This document shows positions 8,255 through 15,309 of a DNA stretch of 64,000 nt, piece after piece. The notes beneath the pieces were generated by a model. The model did not search any database and had not been told where the DNA came from. It was given only the letters and a program-made list of their open reading frames with translations. The stretch lies in NCBI GenBank assembly GCA_003367665.1, contig QKXI01000006.1:71702-135701 (forward strand), in the 5' to 3' direction. Positions within the stretch are counted from its first letter, which is position 1. Each line of letters begins with the position of its first letter. The DNA comes from Leifsonia sp. ku-ls. GTDB lineage: Bacteria > Actinomycetota > Actinomycetes > Actinomycetales > Microbacteriaceae. The position numbers and the translations under genes are program-made.

Positions 8255-8659
8255 TCACCAGCGGCGCAGCTTGTCGGGGTTGGTCACCAGCCAGGCGCGG
8301 TCGATCGCGGGGGAGCCGTCCAACGCGATGACGGCGACGACTCGGCCGCCGCGGCTCGCTCGCAGACCGGGGCGGCCGTTGACCGTGCAGTCCTCGAGGC
8401 CGAGGCCGTCGGGGTGGCCGAGCGCGACGGTGAGCAGTGTCAGCGCGGCGGTGAGGCCGTCGGCCGGGCCGTGCGGGCGGCCGGCGACGCCGCCGCTGTC
8501 GACGACGACGAGGACGTCCGGCGCGAGCACGCGTGCTAGGCGCACGGGGTCGCCGGAGAGGTAGGCGTCGCGGAACGCGGCTGCCAGCACGCCGCGGTCG
8601 CCGGTTGGTCCGGAGCACGCGTCACGCCGAGCCCCTCCGCTCCCGCGCGCTCGTCGCAT
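8255..8659 (-). CDS. Free-standing SnoaL/NTF2-like protein resembling the SigJ C-terminal domain
   Basis: The product (134 residues from the ATG at 8659) has the small alpha-beta barrel pattern found as the C-terminal domain of SigJ-type ECF factors: LARVLAPDVLVVVDSGG, NGRPGLRASRGGRVVAVIAL and a final NPDKLRRW that parallels NPEKLERL in the neighbouring SigJ. No sigma domains are present. The start is uncertain because a 27-bp tandem duplication repeats the ATG; the downstream copy at 8659 has GGGAG about seven bases ahead and is preferred to 8686. It lies 68 bases after the cytochrome-b-like gene on the same strand and is probably co-transcribed with it. Role unknown; small-molecule or sigma-factor binding is possible. 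Confidence 0.7.
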   Translation of the reverse strand: MRRARGSGGARRDACSGPTGDRGVLAAAFRDAYLSGDPVRLARVLAPDVLVVVDSGGVAGRPHGPADGLTAALTLLTVALGHPDGLGLEDCTVNGRPGLRASRGGRVVAVIALDGSPAIDRAWLVTNPDKLRRW

Positions 8660-8689
8660 CCGTCCGCTCCCGCGCGCTCGTCGCATCCG
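8636..8689. repeat. 27-bp exact tandem duplication across a start codon
   Basis: Bases 8636-8662 and 8663-8689 are identical 27-mers beginning TCCGCTCCCGCGCGCTCGTC. On the minus strand each copy contains an ATG (8659 and 8686) and encodes the same first eight residues, MRRARGSG. The unit is exactly nine codons, so the frame is preserved, and the upstream copy supplies the GGGAG ribosome-binding sequence for the downstream ATG. Confidence 0.9.
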
Positions 8690-8727
8690 CCCGGTCTCGC
8701 CCGCCGCCGCACGCGCCCGCCCCCGCC

Positions 8728-10377
8728 TCAGGCCGCCCCCGCCCGTTCCGCTGCGATGGCGTCATCCGTCCGCCCGCCCTCGACGGCCGCGTCAGGCGCC
8801 GCCTCCGTCGCCACCGGCTCCAGCCGGTCGTCGAAGAACATCCGCGACAGCGCCGCCCGCAGCCGCTCCGTGAGCCGCCGCCGCCCGCGCGCATCCGGCC
8901 GCACCTCGACCCGGCGGGCCGCGACGGGCCCCGCGAGGCGGGCGCGCTCGTCCTCGTCCACGTGCGCGTGCAGCTCCACGTACTCGCCGCCCGGCAGGCG
9001 CACGATGCGTCCGGTCTCGTAGCCGTGCAGCAGGATGTCGCGGTCGCGTCCCTGCAGCGCGAGGCACACCCGGCGGGTCAGCCAGAACGCGAGCGGCGGA
9101 CCCACGACCACGAGCACCTGGTCCGTCGCCACCACCGACTCGACCGCCAGGTGGAAGTGCGTCGCGACCAGGTCGGCGCTGGCCGTGCCCCACAGCACGC
9201 CGTAGCACACCAGCCCGGCCACGCCGACGCCGGTGCGGGTGGCCTCGTTGCGTGGCCGGTCGAGCAGGTGGTGGTCGCCGTGGTCCCCGGCCACCCACTC
9301 CTCCACGAACGGGTACACCGCCACCGCAAGCAGGAACAGCCCGACGACGGCGAGCGGGACGATCACGGCGAGCGTCCAGGTGCGTCCGAGCCACTCCACC
9401 TCCCACCCCGGGGGGACGAGCCGGAGCGCGCCGTCGAGGAAGCCGGTGTACCAGTCCGGCTGGCTGCCCGCGGAGGCGTCGCCCGGCGACGACGGGCCGT
9501 ACAGCCACACCGGGCTCACGGTCACGGTCGCAGCCACCAGCAGGATGACGCCGGTGACGATGGCGAACAGCCCGCCGGCGCGCACGGCGAGGCCGGGCAG
9601 CACCGGGATGCCGACGACCCTGTCCTCCGTGCGTCCCGGCCCCGCGAACTGTGCCGGACCGGTGACGTACGCCCGCCGCCAGCGCGCGGCGAGCAGCAGC
9701 GCGAGCAGCACCGGCACCACGGCGACGTGGATCGGGTACAGGTTCTCGATGATCCTCCCCGGGTACTCGCCGCCGAACAGCAGCGCCGAGAGCCACGTGC
9801 CGACCACCGGGATGCCGAGCACGATGCCCTCCACGATCCGGAGGCCGGTGCCCGAGAGCATGTCGTCGGGCAGCGCGTATCCGCTCCAGCCGCCGAGCAG
9901 CGCGGTCAGCCCGAGCCCGAACAGCAGCAGCCACGAGAGCCGGCGCGGACGCCGGAACGCGCCGGTGAAGAACGTGACGGTCAGCTGCAGCAGCAGCGCC
10001 GCCGGCAGCAGCAGCCCGGCCCAGTGGTGCGCCTGCCGGACGAGCAGGCCGCCGGGCACCTCGAACGAGATCGAGAGCGTCGACCGGAACGCCTTCGACA
10101 TCTCCGCTCCGCCGAGCGGCAGGTACGGGCCGTCGTAGACCACGCGCGTCCCCGAGGGCGTGTACCAGAACATCAGCAGGAAACCGGTGGCGAACAGCAC
10201 CACGACCGAGGCGACGGCGACGACGCCGAACAGGTTCGTCCAGTGCAGCGGCACCCGCCGTGTCCGCAGCTCGGCGGTGAGGGCCGCCGTCCGACGGCCC
10301 AGCGACGTGCTCGCGAGCCGGCGCGACGCGCGCGCGGTGAACGAGGGCCTCGGCCCCGTGTCGAGATTCCGGCCCAT
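8728..10377 (-). CDS. QcrB-like cytochrome b paralogue lacking one heme-ligand pair
   Basis: The 549-residue membrane protein matches actinobacterial QcrB over its length, with FFTGAFRRPR, GYALPDDMLSGTGLR, PVVGTWLSALLFGGEYPG and a PDWY version of the Qo-site PEWY motif. The first heme ligands in helices B and D are present: His117 (in HHW) and His217, 100 residues apart. The second ligands, expected 14 residues later, are Gln131 and Ala231. These correspond to the pair for the high-potential b heme, so one heme site seems lost while the other is kept. No qcrA or qcrC is adjacent, so this is not the normal bc1 operon. The ATG at 10377 follows a strong AGGAGG. A SigJ-type promoter lies at 10419-10446. 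It may be a membrane redox protein of the SigJ stress circuit. Confidence 0.85.
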   Translation of the reverse strand: MGRNLDTGPRPSFTARASRRLASTSLGRRTAALTAELRTRRVPLHWTNLFGVVAVASVVVLFATGFLLMFWYTPSGTRVVYDGPYLPLGGAEMSKAFRSTLSISFEVPGGLLVRQAHHWAGLLLPAALLLQLTVTFFTGAFRRPRRLSWLLLFGLGLTALLGGWSGYALPDDMLSGTGLRIVEGIVLGIPVVGTWLSALLFGGEYPGRIIENLYPIHVAVVPVLLALLLAARWRRAYVTGPAQFAGPGRTEDRVVGIPVLPGLAVRAGGLFAIVTGVILLVAATVTVSPVWLYGPSSPGDASAGSQPDWYTGFLDGALRLVPPGWEVEWLGRTWTLAVIVPLAVVGLFLLAVAVYPFVEEWVAGDHGDHHLLDRPRNEATRTGVGVAGLVCYGVLWGTASADLVATHFHLAVESVVATDQVLVVVGPPLAFWLTRRVCLALQGRDRDILLHGYETGRIVRLPGGEYVELHAHVDEDERARLAGPVAARRVEVRPDARGRRRLTERLRAALSRMFFDDRLEPVATEAAPDAAVEGGRTDDAIAAERAGAA

Positions 10378-10418
10378 GGTGCTGCCTCCTGTCCCACCGA
10401 ATGGTGCTCTCACCCGTT

Positions 10419-10446
10419 ACGACAAGACAGCGCCGCGACGTGTGAC
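10419..10446 (-). promoter_or_regulatory. Candidate SigJ-type promoter of the cytochrome-b-like gene
   Basis: On the minus strand GTCACA (10446-10441) is followed after exactly 16 bases by TGTCGT (10424-10419). The -35 element and spacing are the same as in the divergent promoters at 12172-12236. The predicted transcript starts about 35 bases before the ATG at 10377. No biochemical evidence; assigned by similarity within the window. Confidence 0.55.
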
Positions 10447-10459
10447 AGGCGGGGCGGAT

Positions 10460-11353
10460 TCAGGACGGGACGGGCAGCCGCTCCAGCTTCTCCGGGTTGA
10501 GCACCCACTGCAGTCGGCGGATGCCGTCTGCGGCCACATCCAGGGTGACGAAGGCCACCACCGCGCCATCGCGCACCAGCACCGCGCCCGGTGCGCCGTT
10601 CGCTTCGACGACGTGCACCGTCCCCTCCCAGAACCGGGTGTGGAACGCGTGCACGTACTTCGCCACCGTCTCCCGCGTGAACACCGGGATGCGGGACGCC
10701 CTGGCGAGCCCACCGCCGTCGGAGTAGCTGACGATGTCGGCGGCGAACAGCTTCTCCAGCTCGCCGATGTCGCCCGACTGGGCCGCCTCCAGGAACGCGT
10801 CGAGCATCCGCCGTCGCTCGTCGTGGCCGACCTCGTGCCCGTCGCGCTCCTCGGCGAGGTGCTTGCGCGCGCGGCTGACCAGCTGCCGGGCCGACGCCTC
10901 CGAACCCTGCACGACCTCCGCGATCTGCGCGTACGGGTAGTCGAACGCCTCCCGCAGCACGTAGGCGGCGCGTTCGGTCGGCGTCAGCTTCTCCAGCAGC
11001 ACGAGCACGGCGAACTCGAGCGCCTCCCCGCGCTCGGCGCCCAGCGCGGGGTCGGCGCTCGTGTCCACGGGTTCGGGCAGCCAAGGCCCCACGTAGCTCT
11101 CGCGTCGGGCCCGCGCCGACGTCGCGTGGTTGATGGCGAGCCGTGTCGCCGTAGTCGCGAGGAACGCGGCCGGCTCGCGCACGACGGAACGGTCGGTGTG
11201 CTGCCAGCGCTCCCAGGTGTCCTGCACGATGTCCTCGGCGTCGGCCACCGTTCCGAGCATCCGGTACGCGATCCCGAACAGGCGGGGACGCACCGCCGCG
11301 AACTGGGTCGCGGCGGTGTCGAGGTCCTCGTGCTCGTGAACGCGTCCCGGCAT
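10460..11353 (-). CDS. sigJ: ECF RNA polymerase sigma factor, SigJ-type, with C-terminal SnoaL domain
   Basis: The 297-residue product has sigma region 2 in about residues 15-80 (RPRLFGIAYRMLGTVADAED), region 4 at about 110-165 (LTPTERAAYVLREAF, then YAQIAEVVQGSEASARQLVSR with its helix-turn-helix) and a SnoaL/NTF2-like domain from about 185 to the end, finishing WVLNPEKLERL. This layout is that of SigJ/ECF41-type factors, where the C-terminal domain modulates activity in place of a separate anti-sigma factor. The ATG at 11353 follows the stop of the NmrA-like gene by ten bases, so both are one transcript from the 12.2-kb promoter region, which itself carries a SigJ-like element: autoregulation is likely. 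Confidence 0.93.
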   Translation of the reverse strand: MPGRVHEHEDLDTAATQFAAVRPRLFGIAYRMLGTVADAEDIVQDTWERWQHTDRSVVREPAAFLATTATRLAINHATSARARRESYVGPWLPEPVDTSADPALGAERGEALEFAVLVLLEKLTPTERAAYVLREAFDYPYAQIAEVVQGSEASARQLVSRARKHLAEERDGHEVGHDERRRMLDAFLEAAQSGDIGELEKLFAADIVSYSDGGGLARASRIPVFTRETVAKYVHAFHTRFWEGTVHVVEANGAPGAVLVRDGAVVAFVTLDVAADGIRRLQWVLNPEKLERLPVPS

Positions 11354-11363
11354 CGCCCGAATG

Positions 11364-12125
11364 CTACCGGCCTTGCTCCAGCCAGCGGGAGAACGTGGTG
11401 CTCCCGGTGCGGTGCCGGGTGACCCGCGGGTCGTTCCCGGGCGTGAGGGAGCGGTCGTCCACGGTCCCGCCGTAGTAGCCGGCGGACGGGTCGGTCACCA
11501 CCTGGCGAATGTCCCCGCGCGCGGCGAGCAGGCGCCGTGCGAGCTCGTCGAGGCGCAGCGGCTCGGGTCCGGCGACCTCCACCACGTCGTTCAGCGGCTC
11601 GGCCTCGGCCACCTCCGCGAGCGCGGCGGAGACGTCGGCGGCGGCGATGGGCTGCATGAGCACATCCGAGAGGACGACCCGGCCGTCCTGCGTCGCGCCG
11701 TCGGCCAGCACGCCGATGAACTCGAAGAACTGCGTGGCGCGCACGATCGTGAACGGCACCCCCGAGCCGCGGACGATGCCCTCCTGCAGCACCTTCGCCC
11801 GCATGTACCCGATGTCGGGCATCCGATCGGCCCCGACGATCGACAGCAGGACGTGGTGGCCCACGCCCGCCTCCTTCTCCGCGGCGACGAGGTTGGTCGC
11901 CGAGCGTTCGAAGAACTCCCGAACGGCGTCGTCGGCGAAGGACGGCGCGTTCGGCACGTCCACGACGACGTCGGCGCCGCGCAGCGCGTCGGCCAGCCCC
12001 TCGCCCGTGACGGCGTTCACCCCGGTCGACGGCGCGGCGGCGAACACCTCGTGCCCCTTCTCCTGCAGCAGCTCGACGGTCCTCCGGCCGATCAGTCCGG
12101 TGCCGCCGATGACGACGATCTTCAT
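11364..12125 (-). CDS. NmrA/NAD(P)H-binding SDR-family oxidoreductase
   Basis: This 253-residue protein starts with MKIVVIGGTGLIGRRTVELL, the atypical-SDR GGTGxxG cofactor motif, and contains HHVLLSIVGADR and PFTIVRATQFFEF, as in NmrA-like and SDR_a5 proteins that bind NAD(P)H and often pair with SigJ/ECF41 factors. The classical YxxxK is present in modified form as YMRAK. The ATG at 12125 has an excellent GGAGGAGGAG just upstream; the longer frame to 12212 is rejected since it would cover the promoter. It is the first gene of the operon with sigJ. Such oxidoreductases are usual partners and targets of ECF41 factors; the substrate is unknown. Confidence 0.9.
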   Translation of the reverse strand: MKIVVIGGTGLIGRRTVELLQEKGHEVFAAAPSTGVNAVTGEGLADALRGADVVVDVPNAPSFADDAVREFFERSATNLVAAEKEAGVGHHVLLSIVGADRMPDIGYMRAKVLQEGIVRGSGVPFTIVRATQFFEFIGVLADGATQDGRVVLSDVLMQPIAAADVSAALAEVAEAEPLNDVVEVAGPEPLRLDELARRLLAARGDIRQVVTDPSAGYYGGTVDDRSLTPGNDPRVTRHRTGSTTFSRWLEQGR

Positions 12126-12171
12126 GCGATGCTCCTCCTCCTGCGCGCGGTCGATCCGCGTTCGCACCAGC

Positions 12172-12236
12172 TGAGACCGGGCAGCGGCCGGATCTGTGAC
12201 AGCGCCTGTCACATCGGCGGAGGCTGCGTGGTCTCA
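12172..12236. promoter_or_regulatory. Mirror-symmetric divergent SigJ-type promoters
   Basis: TGTGACAG (12195-12202) and CTGTCACA (12206-12213) form a perfect 8-bp inverted repeat with a 3-base spacer. Each arm supplies a GTCACA -35 element; on both strands GGTCTCA begins exactly 16 bases later (12230-12236 on plus, 12178-12172 on minus). The minus promoter serves the NmrA-sigJ operon and the plus promoter the SnoaL gene at 12274. The GTCACA element agrees with what I recall for SigJ promoters in mycobacteria. Confidence 0.65.
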
Positions 12237-12273
12237 GTGATGACCGGGACGTCCCGGCGACGGAAGGAGCACC

Positions 12274-12669
12274 GTGTCGCTGACCGCGCTGCGCACCCCG
12301 ACGGCTCGGGGCCACCGCCGGAGGACGGTCGGCGCCCTCCGAACGGCCGCCTCCGCCCGCGACCTCCGCCGGCTGCGCGACCTGCTCGCGCCGGACGTCG
12401 CCGTGGTGGTGGACGCCGGAGGGCCCGACCGCGAGCGGGTGCGGGTCGTCCGCGGCCCGGAGGACGCCTCCCTGCTCCTGGTGCACGCCCTCTCCGCGCG
12501 CGACGGACTGGAGGTGGCCGAGCGCCGGGTGAACGACCGCCCGGGTCTCGTGGTCAGCCGGGGCGGCCGCCCGACCGCGGCGATCGCCGTCGACCTGGCC
12601 GGGCGGCTGGTCAGCGTGGTGTGGGTGCGCCTCGACCCGGCGCCGCTGCGGCACGGCATGGCGGTGTAG
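12274..12669 (+). CDS. Second free-standing SnoaL/NTF2-like protein
   Basis: The 131-residue product resembles both the orphan protein at 8255-8659 and the tail of the local SigJ: LRRLRDLLAPDVAVVVDAGG, RVNDRPGLVVSRGGRPTAAIAVDL and a final segment LVSVVWVRLDP. It lacks sigma regions 2 and 4. The GTG at 12274 is preceded by GGAAGGAG at a suitable distance. It faces the NmrA-sigJ operon across the symmetric promoter, so it probably belongs to the same regulon. It might compete for or copy the regulatory ligand sensed by the SigJ C-terminal domain; this is a hypothesis. A simpler reading is a SnoaL-like domain protein of unknown function. Confidence 0.75.
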   Translation: MSLTALRTPTARGHRRRTVGALRTAASARDLRRLRDLLAPDVAVVVDAGGPDRERVRVVRGPEDASLLLVHALSARDGLEVAERRVNDRPGLVVSRGGRPTAAIAVDLAGRLVSVVWVRLDPAPLRHGMAV

Positions 12670-12748
12670 GCGCGATCCGCCCTGCGGTGTACACGGTCGA
12701 GACTCGCGGCCGATCCGCCGGGGCCGGGCGGCTTCTTAGGCTCGCCGG

Positions 12749-13330
12749 GTGAGCACCGCCATCTCCGCCTCCTCCGCCCGCCGACGCGACCACCGCGTCC
12801 TGATCGCCGGGCTGTTCGCCGTGTACCTGGCCCTTCTCACCTGGGTGGTGCTGTGGAAGCTCGGCGTCCCGTCGCTGCATGTCGGGGACACGCGCGCGGT
12901 GAAGCTCGTGCCGTTCGTCGCGGGCGACGGGTACGGCGTCAACACCCCGTTCGAGATGACGGCCAACCTCGGCCTGTTCGTGCCGTTCGGCGTGTACCTC
13001 GCGCTGCTCGCGCCGACCTGGCGGTGGTGGAGGATCGCCGGGCTGGCCGCGGTGCTCAGCGTCGGCTTCGAGACCACCCAGTACGTGCTGGCGGTGGGCA
13101 GCTCGGACGTGACCGACGTCATCCTGAACACGGCGGGAGCGGTGACCGGCGTCGCGCTGCTCACGCTCGTGCGGCGTGCCCTCGGCGGCTGGACCGCCAC
13201 CGTGCTGGTCGCGGTGTGCGCCGGAGGGACGGTGCTGGCGCTCGCCGCGGCGGCGGCATTCGTCGCAGGACCGGTGCGATACGGGCCGCCGCCGGGAGAG
13301 CTGTCGCACGTGCGGCCGCTGCAGCGCTGA
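12749..13330 (+). CDS. VanZ-like family membrane protein
   Basis: The 193-residue protein has four to five hydrophobic segments and the VanZ-family motifs: VKLVPFV after the first helix, NLGLFVPFGVYLALL, and the polar cluster FETTQYVLAVGSSDVTDVILN, in which the E, Q, D and N residues are the conserved ones. VanZ itself gives low-level teicoplanin resistance in enterococci; most actinobacterial members have no known function. The GTG start at 12749 is the first in-frame start and gives a short basic N-terminus before the first helix. It ends 17 bases before the end of the convergent surface-protein gene. Confidence 0.85.
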   Translation: MSTAISASSARRRDHRVLIAGLFAVYLALLTWVVLWKLGVPSLHVGDTRAVKLVPFVAGDGYGVNTPFEMTANLGLFVPFGVYLALLAPTWRWWRIAGLAAVLSVGFETTQYVLAVGSSDVTDVILNTAGAVTGVALLTLVRRALGGWTATVLVAVCAGGTVLALAAAAAFVAGPVRYGPPPGELSHVRPLQR

Positions 13331-13346
13331 GGCGGAGGGGGTCGGG

Positions 13347-15116
13347 TCAGTCCTGCGCGGCCCGCCGGCGTCGCGCCGCGACCAGCGCCGTTCCAGCGAG
13401 CACGACGATCGCCGCTGCAGCGGCGATCGGCAGTGCGACATCGCTTCCGGTGGAGGCCAGCACCGGCGCGGGCGGCACGCCGGCGGGCGTCGCAACGCCC
13501 GGGTCGGCCGAGCCCGGAGCTGTCGGCGCGGTGGTGGCGGCCTGGACGCGGAGGGTGACGGTCGCCGTCGCGCAGTTCTGCGGTTCGGCCGTCACACACG
13601 CCCGGTAGGCGAGCGTGTGCGTGCCGCCCGTCGCGCCCGCCGGGATCGTCAGCGTCCCGTCGGCCCTCAGGGTCGCCCCGGCGATTCCGTCGTCGTCGGT
13701 GAGGGTGAGCGTGACGGTCGAGGCCGTGGCCGCCGAACCGTCGAGGGTGTCGTTCGCGAGCACGTCGCCGGCCGTGCCACCCGTGACCGGTATCGGTGTG
13801 GCCGAGAAGTCGTCGTCCGTGGCGATGAGCTCGGCCGGGGGCGGGGGTGCGATCGTGATGGACAGCGTCCGCTGGGCACTCCCCGCGATGCCGCTCACGG
13901 TGCTGGCGGCGGTGAGCGTGAACGTGAAGGTCCCGTCGGCCGTCGGGGTGCCGGAGATGCCGCCGGCCGGGTCGAGCGAGAGACCCGGCGGGAGGGTGCC
14001 GGAGGTCACTGAGAGGGTCGGCGCCGGACGGCCGGTGCTCGCGACCGTCGCCGAATACGCCGTGCCGGCGGTGCCGTCGGGCAGGGCGGTCGTGGTGATC
14101 TCCGGGAAGGTGTCGAGCGCGATCACGGAGACGGTGTTGGAGAGCTGGTTGGCGACGTAGGCGGTGCGGCCGTCGGGCGCGATGGTCAGAGCGGTCGGCG
14201 TCGTTCCCACCGTCATGGCCGAGACCACGGCGCCGGCCGACGTGTCGATCACCGAGACGGAGTCGTTGGCCAGGTTCGTGACGTACGCGCGGGTGCCGTC
14301 CGGCGTGAACTTCACCTGGTACGGCGTGGCGAGGCCTGGCCTGATGATCCCGGACACCCTGTTCGTCGCGGTGTCGATGACGGAGATGCTGTCGGACGAG
14401 GGGTTGCTCGCGTACACGTGCTTCCCGTCGGGTGACACCTGGACGGCCCAGGTGCCGAGCCCGCCCGTGCCGATGCTCGTGACGAAAGAGTTCGTGGTCA
14501 GGTCGAGGACCGCGACGCTTCCCGGCTGACCGGACACCGGCGCCCCCTGGTCGGCGACGTAGGCGCGGGTGCCGTCCGGCTTGATAGTGAGGAGTCGGGG
14601 GCTCGGCCCAGCGGTGATGCGCGGAGCGATCTCGGCCAGGGTGCTCGCGTCGAGCACGAGCACCTGGCTGCCCTGGAAGTCGGAGACGTAGAGCCGTGTC
14701 CCGTCGGGTGACACCGCCACGCCGTAGGCCGAGCTGCTCGGCGTGGCGGTGGCGAGCACGGCGCCGGTCGCTGTGTCGACGACATCGACCGCCCCGCCCT
14801 GGTGGGCCGTGTACAGGCGGCTGCCGTCGGGGCTGAGCGCCAGGGCGACGATGCTCGGAGTGCCGGTGTCGATCGTGCTGGTGCGGCGGGAGGCCGTGTC
14901 CACGACGGTGACGCTGCCGCTGTCGGCGCCCGTCAGGCTGCCGACGTACAGCCTCGACCCGTCGGGCGAGAGCGCCTCCGCGAAGGACCCGGTCCCGACG
15001 GCGATCGTGCCGGTGACGGTGTCCGCCACGGCCGTCCGGGGGAGCAGCAGTGCCCCGAGGGCCAGACCGGCTGCGGCGATCCCCGCGGTGACCCGTGCGC
15101 GCGCCATCCGTCGCAT
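13347..15116 (-). CDS. Wall-anchored YVTN beta-propeller surface protein (LASTG)
   Basis: The 589-residue secreted protein begins with a basic n-region and signal peptide ending near AVADT. Residues about 35-345 hold seven propeller blades of the YVTN/SMP-30-like kind, each with a variant of SPDGTRLYV and VIDTAT. A putative Ig-like domain follows (GTAYSATVASTGRPAPTLSV), then a cadherin/VCBS-like region with DDDFSATPIPVTGG. The C-terminus has the sorting signal LASTG, a hydrophobic helix and RRRR, which is the LAxTG pattern used by class E-type sortases of high-GC actinobacteria. It probably displays a ligand-binding propeller at the cell wall. The start is either Met1 or Met4; Met1 is used. 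The gene diverges from the giant adhesin gene. Confidence 0.88.
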   Translation of the reverse strand: MRRMARARVTAGIAAAGLALGALLLPRTAVADTVTGTIAVGTGSFAEALSPDGSRLYVGSLTGADSGSVTVVDTASRRTSTIDTGTPSIVALALSPDGSRLYTAHQGGAVDVVDTATGAVLATATPSSSAYGVAVSPDGTRLYVSDFQGSQVLVLDASTLAEIAPRITAGPSPRLLTIKPDGTRAYVADQGAPVSGQPGSVAVLDLTTNSFVTSIGTGGLGTWAVQVSPDGKHVYASNPSSDSISVIDTATNRVSGIIRPGLATPYQVKFTPDGTRAYVTNLANDSVSVIDTSAGAVVSAMTVGTTPTALTIAPDGRTAYVANQLSNTVSVIALDTFPEITTTALPDGTAGTAYSATVASTGRPAPTLSVTSGTLPPGLSLDPAGGISGTPTADGTFTFTLTAASTVSGIAGSAQRTLSITIAPPPPAELIATDDDFSATPIPVTGGTAGDVLANDTLDGSAATASTVTLTLTDDDGIAGATLRADGTLTIPAGATGGTHTLAYRACVTAEPQNCATATVTLRVQAATTAPTAPGSADPGVATPAGVPPAPVLASTGSDVALPIAAAAAIVVLAGTALVAARRRRAAQD

Positions 15117-15195
15117 GTCGACCTTTCTGCTGTGCTTCCGGTCACCCTACCGGGTCGCAGCTGTACCCCGAACGGGGCTGATTTCGGTCCCCACA

Positions 15196-15213
15196 GGGTG
15201 AACCTGGGGTGAA
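15196..15213 (+). promoter_or_regulatory. Tandem GGGTGAA element before the giant adhesin
   Basis: GGGTGAA occurs at 15196-15202 and again at 15207-15213, an 11-bp period that places both on one face of the helix. A CACAAT-like -10 lies about 28 bases downstream and the gene starts at 15310. The same tandem element occurs at 51166, 59703 (minus) and 61443, so it looks like a common activator site. Confidence 0.5.
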
Positions 15214-15309
15214 AAACGACCATCCGGACCGTTCCGCACGCCACAATCCAGGTGATCCGGTGCTCACGCGTGATCCCGCACGCGGCACCACTACCCGAAG
15301 GATTGCCCG

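Noticed and set aside
13347-15116. The YVTN protein as an enzyme such as a lactonase.
   Set aside because: The blades are of the binding type and the sorting signal points to surface display; no catalytic metal-site residues could be placed.
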